A stretch of DNA of 6,294 nt from Coriobacteriales bacterium (GTDB taxonomy: Bacteria > Actinomycetota > Coriobacteriia > Coriobacteriales > UBA8131), in contig JAISMZ010000172.1 in the NCBI GenBank assembly GCA_031276475.1, forward strand, positions 1 through 6,294. Direction: 5' to 3'. Under the pieces are notes generated by a model. That model ran no database searches and was not told the DNA's origin. It worked only from the letters and a program-made list of their open reading frames with translations. The translations under genes were made by a program, and so were the position numbers. Numbering within the stretch: the first letter of the stretch is position 1; each line of letters begins with the position of its first letter. This document shows positions 1 through 5,261 of the stretch, one piece after another.

Positions 1-135
1 CCCTACCTCGCCGTCCCCGCGCCCCCGTCCCTGCTGCCCAAGCCGTCCCCGCCTCCCACGCGCCCTCGCCACCCCACCTCGCCGCGTCCCCTAAACAGAG
101 CCAGAGGGCCTGTCCCCAAGGCTTTTTTCCGGTGA
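1..135. other. C-rich segment, possibly the 3' end of an upstream gene
   Basis: The first 90 bases contain 57 C and only 16 G on the plus strand. Two forward frames stay open from the window edge well into this region: frame 1 to a TGA at 133-135 and frame 3 to a TGA at 144-146; frame 2 stops at 92-94. All three give proline/arginine/alanine-rich peptides with no recognisable domain, so the real frame, if any, cannot be chosen. In related operons an RNase E/G-family gene with a disordered tail can precede rplU, so a tail of that kind is a reasonable guess but is not shown by the sequence. A strongly C-over-G stretch just before a new transcription unit could also serve as a Rho-loading region. 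Confidence 0.3.
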
Positions 136-138
136 ACG

Positions 139-215
139 TGCGCTGAGCTGCGCGCAACCGTCCGTGTGCCGGTATGTGGCGCCAGCCGGAGGATTTGTTG
201 ACGTCGGCGGCTGGC
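139..215 (+). promoter_or_regulatory. Cluster of small inverted repeats upstream of rplU
   Basis: Three consecutive inverted repeats lie here: TGCGC/GCGCA (139-143 with 152-156), ACCG/CGGT (157-160 with 170-173), and a perfect 8-bp GCCAGCCG/CGGCTGGC (181-188 with 208-215, 19-nt spacer). If transcription enters from upstream they would form a structured leader, as expected if L21 or another ribosomal protein regulates its own operon. If instead the promoter-like boxes at 198-226 are used, the third repeat straddles the -35 box and could be an operator. The first two repeats are short enough to be chance in GC-rich DNA; only the 8-bp one is notable. Confidence 0.3.
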
Positions 216-226
216 ACTGCTAAAGT
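198..226 (+). promoter_or_regulatory. Candidate sigma-70-type promoter for the rplU operon
   Basis: TTGACG at 198-203 matches five of six bases of the -35 consensus. TAAAGT at 221-226 matches four of six of the -10 consensus. The spacer is exactly 17 bp. Transcription would begin around 233 and leave a leader of roughly 38 nt containing the rplU ribosome binding site. It is the only well-spaced pair of boxes I noticed upstream of the operon. It is a consensus match only, with no experimental support. Confidence 0.5.
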
Positions 227-254
227 GATGGTTCGTGTGAATTTGCAACCTTTC

Positions 255-261
255 AGGAAGG
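255..261 (+). promoter_or_regulatory. Ribosome binding site of rplU
   Basis: AGGAAGG lies 9 nt before the ATG at 271. It is purine-rich and complementary to the 16S anti-Shine-Dalgarno region, supporting the 271 start, which also gives the canonical MYAIV N-terminus of L21. Confidence 0.75.
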
Positions 262-270
262 TAAGCTCCC

Positions 271-933
271 ATGTACGCAATCGTAGCAACTGGTGGTAAG
301 CAGTATAAGGTTGAGTCCGGCGACGTCATCGAGGTCGAGTTGCTCTCGGCCGCGCCCGGTGACACGGTCGCCTTGGACGTCGTGCTTCTTGTGGACGGCT
401 CCAAGGTCACCACCGACGCCAGCGCGCTGGTCACGGCTAAGGTCTTTGCTGAGGTAATCGAGCACTTTAAAGGCGAGAAGGCCCTGATCTTCAAGTTTAA
501 AAAGCGCAAGGGCTACAAGCGGCTGCGCGGGCATCGTCAACCGCTGACCCGCCTGGAGATCGTCGCCATCTCACCAACCGGCGAGGCGCCCAAACCAGAG
601 AAGAAGGCTGCTGCCAAGAAGAAAGAAAAAGCTGTGGATAAGGAAGAGGCCGCGCCTGAGGCAAAAGTTGCCGCTGAGGCTGAGGATTCCGATGCGAAGC
701 CCAAGCGGACCCGCAAGAAGGCCGAGAAGCCGCTTGAGGATGACGCTGATAAACTCGCCGCAGCCGACGAGCCGGCTGGCGACACCGCCGATCCCGCTGC
801 TGACGAACCGGCTGATGACACCGCCGAGCCTGCCGCAGCCGACGAGCCGGCCGAGCCCGCGGCTGATGAGCCGGTCGGCAGCACAGCTACCGACGAGCCG
901 ACGGCCGACGAGCCCGACTCAAAAGACCAATAA
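271..933 (+). CDS. rplU: 50S ribosomal protein L21 with a long charged C-terminal tail
   Basis: This is the large-subunit protein bL21, which binds 23S rRNA. Residues 1 to about 102 are a complete L21: the N-terminal MYAIVATGGKQYKV, the basic FKFKKRKGYKRLRGHRQPLT region (74-93) with the family's GHRQ motif at 87-90, and the closing strand LEIVAI. The family is normally about 100-105 residues; this protein has 220. The extra 117 or so residues look disordered: about 104-153 is rich in lysine and alanine (KPKRTRKK at 143-150), and about 155-219 is acidic with six DEP triplets. The tail is in frame, keeps the GC-rich codon use of the core and contains no domain I recognise. It is the first gene of the operon, with rpmA 32 bp downstream. 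The core assignment is very secure; the function of the tail is unknown. Confidence 0.97.
   Translation: MYAIVATGGKQYKVESGDVIEVELLSAAPGDTVALDVVLLVDGSKVTTDASALVTAKVFAEVIEHFKGEKALIFKFKKRKGYKRLRGHRQPLTRLEIVAISPTGEAPKPEKKAAAKKKEKAVDKEEAAPEAKVAAEAEDSDAKPKRTRKKAEKPLEDDADKLAAADEPAGDTADPAADEPADDTAEPAAADEPAEPAADEPVGSTATDEPTADEPDSKDQ
757..915 (+). repeat. Imperfect ADEP-encoding repeats in the rplU tail
   Basis: Degenerate GC-rich repeats encode DEP at residues 166, 178, 191, 199, 208 and 213, mostly preceded by alanine. An exact 20-bp direct repeat occurs at 757-776 and 832-851, which points to duplication within the tail. Spacing between DEP triplets varies (12, 13, 8, 9 and 5 residues), so this is an aged or diverged repeat rather than a clean tandem array. 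Confidence 0.75.
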
Positions 934-965
934 ACCGAGACAGACAGTAAAGGCAGGTACGACCG

Positions 966-1220
966 ATGGCACATAAAAAAGGACTCGGATCCTCACGCAA
1001 CGGACGCGACTCAAGGGCTAAGCGACTGGGCGTTAAACGTTTTGCCGGCGAGCAGGTCAGCACCGGCAACATCATCGTTCGCCAGCGCGGTACGCATATT
1101 CATCCCGGCGAGAATGTTGGCCGAGGCAGCGATGACACGCTGTTTGCCCTGACCAATGGGGTTTTGGAGTTCACCCGCGGCGACAAGCGCAAGGTGCATG
1201 TCCGCCCGGCACAGGGGTAA
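966..1220 (+). CDS. rpmA: 50S ribosomal protein L27
   Basis: This is bL27, whose flexible N-terminus reaches toward the peptidyl-transferase centre of the 50S subunit. The 84-residue length is normal. The signature GNIIVRQRGTHIHPG occupies residues 34-48. The protein starts directly with MAHKKG, so it lacks the short N-terminal extension that Firmicutes L27 carries and that the Prp protease removes; accordingly no prp (ysxB) gene lies between rplU and rpmA. A purine-rich AAAGGCAGG precedes the ATG. It lies 32 bp after rplU without an intervening terminator and is clearly co-transcribed. Confidence 0.98.
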   Translation: MAHKKGLGSSRNGRDSRAKRLGVKRFAGEQVSTGNIIVRQRGTHIHPGENVGRGSDDTLFALTNGVLEFTRGDKRKVHVRPAQG

Positions 1221-1242
1221 GGAGGCTGCGCCCGGCGCCTCC
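1221..1242 (+). promoter_or_regulatory. Hairpin between rpmA and obg
   Basis: Directly after the rpmA stop codon, GGAGGC (1221-1226) pairs perfectly with GCCTCC (1237-1242). Two further G-C pairs can form inside after a one-base bulge, leaving a 5-nt loop. No T-run follows, so it is not an intrinsic terminator. It may protect the 3' end of a processed rplU-rpmA message or reduce read-through into obg, which would fit the need for far more L21/L27 than Obg. Function is inferred. Confidence 0.4.
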
Positions 1243-1264
1243 CCAGGTAGCAAACAGGACGGGC

Positions 1265-2842
1265 ATGTTCATCGATCAGGTACATATCTTTGTTAAGGCT
1301 GGCGACGGTGGCGCGGGCTGCATGTCCTTTCGCCGTGAAGCCCATGTCCCTAAAGGCGGGCCTGACGGGGGCGATGGCGGGCGTGGCGGCAACGTCATTC
1401 TCCAAGGCGATTCCAGCGTCTCATCGCTCATTGATTATCGTTTTAAGCACCATTTTAAGGCGACTCGGGGTACGCACGGCAAGGGCTCGCGGATGCATGG
1501 CGCCGCAGGTGAGGACCTGGTCTTAAAGGTGCCGTTGGGCACTTTGGTGCGCGAATATGACGCGGACGGCCAGGTGCCTGGGGAGCTGATCGCCGACATC
1601 ACCCACGACGGTGAGAGCGTTGTGGTTGCCCAGGGCGGCCAGGGCGGCCGCGGTAACATCCACTTTGTCACCTCTACGCGCCGCGCTCCGGCCTTTGCCG
1701 AGCTGGGCGAGCCGGCCGAGGAACGCTGGCTGGAGCTGGAGATGAAGCTGATGGCCGACGCCGCGCTGGTCGGTATGCCTTCGGTGGGCAAGTCCTCGCT
1801 GATCGCTCGGCTCAGCGCCGCGCGGCCAAAGATCGCCGACTACCCCTTTACCACGCTGGTGCCCAACCTGGGCATGGTGCGCTCCGGCGATTACAGCTTT
1901 GTCGTCGCTGACGTGCCGGGGCTGATTGCCGGCGCCGCCGCCGGTAAGGGCCTTGGCCACGAGTTTCTTCGGCACATCGAGCGCACTGCGCTGATCCTGC
2001 ACGTCGTGGACGCCAGCGGTGGTTGGGAGGGCCGCGATGTGGTGGAGGATTATCAGCAGATTCGCCAGGAGCTGGCTCTTTATGCTCAGGAGCTGTGCGA
2101 CCGGCCCCAGATAGTGGTAATGAATAAGACGGATTTGCCGGACACCGAACAGGCCGTCATCCGGCTGCGTGAACATCTGCGCGCGGAGGCCCTGCGCGAG
2201 GCCGGGGGCAACGAGTTCAGCGATGACTTTCGCGAGCCGCAGTTGTTTGCCGTCTCGGCGGTTACCGGGGCAAACATCGCCTCTCTGGTTGCGGCAACGG
2301 CCCAGGCGGTGCGCGAACTGCGCAGTGCCGAGCGCTCCCTCGCGGCGGACACGCAGGCCGCGATGCGCTATGATAGGGTCTGGGAGTACCGTCGCGAACA
2401 GCGCGACGCAGCTTTTTTGGTGCGCAACCTCGGCGGCGGCGTGTTTGCCGTGGAGGGCAAAAAGGCCGAGCGAATGGTCATCCAGACCGAGTGGGACAAC
2501 GAGGAAGCCATCGCCTACCTGCAAAAGCGGCTGGAAAAAATGGGTGTGGAGAAGGCATTGGTCGCTGCCGGCGCGCGAAACGGCGACGAGATCCGCATCC
2601 TCAACCGGGCCTTTGCCCTGCGCTCCAATTTGGCGCAGGCCTTTGCTGAGGGCGAGCCGGTGGAGGAGGACGAAGACGAGCCGCACAGCGCAGCCCCGCA
2701 CGCGGCAGGCCGCGCCAGCGAGCACACGGCAGCCCCGCACGCGGCAGGCCGCGCCAGCGAGCACAGCGCAGCCCCGCACGCGGCAGCCCGCGCCAGCGAG
2801 CACACAGCAGCCCGCACAGACGAGCGCGAAGGAGGATGGTGA
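1265..2842 (+). CDS. obg: Obg-family GTPase (ribosome assembly and stress signalling)
   Basis: This is the conserved GTPase Obg/CgtA, which binds the 50S subunit and links its assembly to GTP/(p)ppGpp levels. Domains in order: a glycine-rich Obg fold (1 to about 158, starting MFIDQVHIFVKAGDGG); a G domain with P-loop GMPSVGKSS (170-178), switch TT (196-197), DVPGL (216-220), NKTD (287-290) and SAVTG (331-335); and an OCT domain (about 372-450) as in Gram-positive Obg. After an acidic linker (EEDEDEP, 467-473) come three 13-residue repeats and a short tail, so the protein has 525 residues where OCT-containing members are commonly about 430-480. All GTPase motifs are intact. AGGA at 1256-1259 lies 5 nt before the ATG. 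The stop codon overlaps the proB start. Identity is very secure; the repeat tail is unexplained. Confidence 0.97.
   Translation: MFIDQVHIFVKAGDGGAGCMSFRREAHVPKGGPDGGDGGRGGNVILQGDSSVSSLIDYRFKHHFKATRGTHGKGSRMHGAAGEDLVLKVPLGTLVREYDADGQVPGELIADITHDGESVVVAQGGQGGRGNIHFVTSTRRAPAFAELGEPAEERWLELEMKLMADAALVGMPSVGKSSLIARLSAARPKIADYPFTTLVPNLGMVRSGDYSFVVADVPGLIAGAAAGKGLGHEFLRHIERTALILHVVDASGGWEGRDVVEDYQQIRQELALYAQELCDRPQIVVMNKTDLPDTEQAVIRLREHLRAEALREAGGNEFSDDFREPQLFAVSAVTGANIASLVAATAQAVRELRSAERSLAADTQAAMRYDRVWEYRREQRDAAFLVRNLGGGVFAVEGKKAERMVIQTEWDNEEAIAYLQKRLEKMGVEKALVAAGARNGDEIRILNRAFALRSNLAQAFAEGEPVEEDEDEPHSAAPHAAGRASEHTAAPHAAGRASEHSAAPHAAARASEHTAARTDEREGGW
2690..2806 (+). repeat. Three 39-bp tandem repeats at the 3' end of obg
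   Basis: Units at 2690-2728, 2729-2767 and 2768-2806 encode AAPHAAGRASEHT, AAPHAAGRASEHS and AAPHAAARASEHT. Units 1 and 2 differ only in their last codon; unit 3 has one internal G-to-C change plus a differing last codon. A truncated fourth unit (GCAGCCCGCAC) follows. The 39-bp period is a multiple of three, so gain or loss of units keeps the frame. Units 1 and 2 each contain the small palindrome CGCGGC-AG-GCCGCG. The near-identity suggests recent expansion. Confidence 0.93.
2829..2841 (+). promoter_or_regulatory. Ribosome binding site and start region of proB, coupled to the obg stop
   Basis: A perfect AAGGAGG (2829-2835) lies within the last obg codons. It directly abuts the ATG at 2836 and is 3 nt from the in-frame GTG at 2839, which overlaps the obg TGA (2840-2842). 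Both spacings are short. The GTG is slightly better placed, but the choice alters only one residue. The next in-frame GTG (2860) would remove part of the first beta strand and is unlikely. The overlap implies translational coupling of proB to obg. Confidence 0.6.
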
Positions 2843-3960
2843 GCGAGCGACAGCGGATAGTGATCAAGGTGGGCACCTCAACGCTTACCAGCGCCGAGGG
2901 CAGGGTCGATACCGCCTATATCGCCTCGCTGATGGCCCAGGTGGCCGCTCTGCGCGCCCGCGGCGATGAGGTCACCATCGTCTCCTCCGGGGCTATTGCG
3001 GCGGGGCTGGAGCTTATCGGCGATTCTTTGAACAGTCGCCCCGACGACATCCCCACGCTTCAGGCGGCGGCGGCGGTTGGCCAGGTGCAAATCTCCGGTC
3101 ACTACGCCGAGGCCCTGGCGGCCCATGGTCTGACGATGGCCCAGGTGCTGCTGACACGCTTTGAGATAGAGCACCGTGAAGCCTATCTGCACGCCCGCGA
3201 CACGCTCTCGCGCCTGCTGGAGCTGGGCGTTGTGCCGCTGATAAACGAGAACGACACCGTGGCCACCGACGAGATTCGCTTTGGCGACAACGACACGCTG
3301 GCCGCTCAGGTTGCGATCCTGATAAAGGCCGACCTGGTCTGCCTGCTAAGCGACATCGAGGGCCTCTATACCGCCGATCCGCGCCTTGATGAGGATGCCG
3401 AACTGCTGCGCGAGATAGGCTCTTTTACCGAAGAGATTGTCAGCGCGGCCGGCGACGCGGGCAGCAGCCGGGGCAGCGGCGGCATGATCACCAAGCTGGA
3501 GGCGGCGCGGCTGCTGATGGCGGCCGGCAGCCCGATGGTGATCTGCGAGGGACATGCGCCGGATGCCGTACTCGCCGCGGCTGCAGGCGAGCAGGTGGGC
3601 ACCCGCTTTGGCGCGCAAAACCCCAGCCGCAGCCGCGCCCGCAAGCTCTGGCAGGCGCTCAGCGGCAGCGTAAAGGGCTCGGTCTATGTGGACGACGGCG
3701 CCGTACATGCCCTGCGCGAAGGCGGCGGCTCGCTGTTGCCGGTGGGTGTGACCTCGGTGTCGGGCAGCTTTAGTGCTGGATCGGTGGTGGATATCCGCTC
3801 CAACAGCGGGCTGTCCATCGGCCGCGGCCTGACGCAGTACGGCTCCGACGAGATTCGCGCCGTGGCCGGGCAGCGCAGCGAAACGCTTAAAGGTGGCAAG
3901 CTGTTACCCGGTTTGGAGAAGACCGAGGTCATCCACCGCGATAACATGGTGCTATTCTGA
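2836..3960 (+). CDS. proB: Glutamate 5-kinase (first step of proline synthesis)
   Basis: ProB phosphorylates glutamate with ATP to glutamate 5-phosphate in the cytoplasm. The amino-acid-kinase domain (about 5-255) shows KVGTST (11-16), SSGAIAAG (50-57), VPLINENDTVATDE (133-146), FGDNDTLAA (149-157), LSDIEGLYTADPR (171-183) and the GSGGMITK loop (213-220). A PUA domain follows (about 275-360; SIGRGL at 327-332). The 374 residues match two-domain ProB proteins. In well-studied family members proline feeds back on the kinase domain, so control is probably mostly allosteric. Its start overlaps the end of obg and proA follows after 23 bp, so the two proline enzymes are made from one message. The start is ATG 2836 or GTG 2839. 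Confidence 0.97.
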   Translation: MVSERQRIVIKVGTSTLTSAEGRVDTAYIASLMAQVAALRARGDEVTIVSSGAIAAGLELIGDSLNSRPDDIPTLQAAAAVGQVQISGHYAEALAAHGLTMAQVLLTRFEIEHREAYLHARDTLSRLLELGVVPLINENDTVATDEIRFGDNDTLAAQVAILIKADLVCLLSDIEGLYTADPRLDEDAELLREIGSFTEEIVSAAGDAGSSRGSGGMITKLEAARLLMAAGSPMVICEGHAPDAVLAAAAGEQVGTRFGAQNPSRSRARKLWQALSGSVKGSVYVDDGAVHALREGGGSLLPVGVTSVSGSFSAGSVVDIRSNSGLSIGRGLTQYGSDEIRAVAGQRSETLKGGKLLPGLEKTEVIHRDNMVLF

Positions 3961-3973
3961 ACACCGATGCTGT

Positions 3974-3989
3974 AAAGGAGAAGATGATG
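3974..3989 (+). promoter_or_regulatory. Ribosome binding site of proA with two adjacent ATG codons
   Basis: AAAGGAG (3974-3980) is 3 nt from the ATG at 3984 and 6 nt from the ATG at 3987. The second ATG has the more usual spacing, so the mature protein may begin MESEVYL. The difference is one methionine. Confidence 0.6.
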
Positions 3990-5261
3990 GAATCAGAGGT
4001 ATATCTCAAGGCAAGCAAGGCCCGCGCGGCCGCCACGTCATTGGCCCGCACGGCTACCACCGAGCGCAACATCGCTTTGCTGGCGATGGCTGACGCTCTG
4101 GAGGCACGAACCGACGACCTTTTGCAGGCCAATCAGGCCGACGTCAGCGCGGCGCGCGCGAAGGGTACCGCCGAGCCGCTCGTCGACCGCCTGCTGCTCA
4201 CCGAGGCGCGCCTGGCCGACATCGCCGATGCCTTGCGGGCGCTGGCGATTCAACCCGACCCCATAGGCACCGTCACCGAGGGCCGCACCTTGGCCTCCGG
4301 CATTCGGCTGCGCCGCGTGCGCGTGCCCCTGGGCGTTGTCGCAATGATCTACGAGGCCCGTCCCAACGTCACCGCCGACGCCGCCGGATTGGCGCTAAAG
4401 ACCGCCAACGCCTGCGTTTTGCGCGGCGGCTCGCTGGCCAACAACTCCAATATCGCCATAGCCACGGTGCTCTACGACGCCTCGCTGGCGGCCGGTATGC
4501 CCGCCGGCTGGTTGCAGATAATAGAGACTGTTGACCGCGCCGCCACCAACGAGCTGATGCAGCTGCACGGGCTGATAGACGTTCTTATCCCCCGCGGTTC
4601 GGCCTCGCTTATCCGCTCGGTGGTGGAAAACGCCAAGGTGCCGGTTATCGAGACCGGCGAGGGCAACTGCCATCTTTACGTGCACGCCTCGGCCGACCCC
4701 GAGATCGTCGTGCCAATCGCGCTGAATGCCAAGACCCAGCGGCCCGGAGTCTGCAACGCCATCGAGTCGCTGCTGATTGACGAGGCGGCACTGGAGCGCC
4801 TGGGTGCACCGCTGCTCGAGGCGCTGGCCGCGGCCGGTGTTACCATTCATGCCGACGCCGCGTCCTTCAGCCTGGGACAAAGCCTCAGCGCGACCGTGCG
4901 CGAAAAGCTTGTGGAGGCAACCGAGGCAGACTGGGGCCGGGAGTATCTCGATCTGGAGATCTCCTGCAAATGCGTCCGCGACGTAGAGGAGGCCATCGCG
5001 CAGATCAACCGCTACAGCACGCATCACTCCGAGAGCATCCTGGCGCGCGACATAGAGGCGGTAAACCGCTTTTTGGAGCAGGTCGATTCCGCCGCGGTCT
5101 ACGCCAACGCCTCAACGCGCTTTACCGACGGCGGCGAGTTTGGTCTGGGCGCCGAGATTGGCATCTCCACGCAGAAGCTGCACGCCCGCGGCCCGATGGG
5201 CCTCGATGCCCTGACCTCCACCAAATTCATACTTGAAGGCGAGGGGCAGATACGGGCGTGA
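3984..5261 (+). CDS. proA: Glutamate-5-semialdehyde dehydrogenase (gamma-glutamyl phosphate reductase)
   Basis: ProA reduces gamma-glutamyl phosphate with NADPH to glutamate-5-semialdehyde, which cyclises and is then reduced to proline. The protein has 425 residues, normal for this aldehyde-dehydrogenase-like family. Visible landmarks are PLGVVAMIYEARPNVTADA (115-133), LRGGSLANNSN (146-156), IPRGSASLI (202-210), the catalytic cysteine in QRPGVCNAIE (Cys257), the family signature region AIAQINRYSTHHSESI (337-352) and the C-terminal ARGPMGLDALTSTKF (401-415). In the signature a glutamine (340) stands where histidine is usual; this is not a catalytic position and I do not think activity is lost. 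It follows proB after 23 bp and overlaps nadD by 4 bp, so it is co-expressed and probably translationally coupled downstream. Confidence 0.97.
   Translation: MMESEVYLKASKARAAATSLARTATTERNIALLAMADALEARTDDLLQANQADVSAARAKGTAEPLVDRLLLTEARLADIADALRALAIQPDPIGTVTEGRTLASGIRLRRVRVPLGVVAMIYEARPNVTADAAGLALKTANACVLRGGSLANNSNIAIATVLYDASLAAGMPAGWLQIIETVDRAATNELMQLHGLIDVLIPRGSASLIRSVVENAKVPVIETGEGNCHLYVHASADPEIVVPIALNAKTQRPGVCNAIESLLIDEAALERLGAPLLEALAAAGVTIHADAASFSLGQSLSATVREKLVEATEADWGREYLDLEISCKCVRDVEEAIAQINRYSTHHSESILARDIEAVNRFLEQVDSAAVYANASTRFTDGGEFGLGAEIGISTQKLHARGPMGLDALTSTKFILEGEGQIRA

Noticed and set aside
97..128. Intrinsic terminator before rplU
   Set aside because: AGAGCC (97-102) can pair with GGCTTT (120-125) before a run of six T, but the stem has a G-U pair, only three G-C pairs and a 17-nt loop, so it is too weak to call.
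3..509. Minus-strand open frame across the upstream region and rplU start (168 codons)
   Set aside because: Ser/Thr-rich antisense of L21 and of the C-rich segment; no domain and it overlaps a certain ribosomal protein gene.
1523..2803. Long open frame on the minus strand opposite obg (426 codons)
   Set aside because: It is fully antisense to a conserved Obg GTPase with all motifs intact; its protein shows no domain, and long antisense frames are expected in GC-rich genes.
2169..2969. Plus-strand open frame in another phase across the end of obg and start of proB (266 codons)
   Set aside because: Arg/Pro/Ser-rich frame-shifted reading of two conserved genes; it arises from GC-rich codon bias.
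4395..5027. Minus-strand open frame opposite proA (210 codons)
   Set aside because: Shadow of the conserved proA coding sequence; no recognisable protein and no separate start signals.
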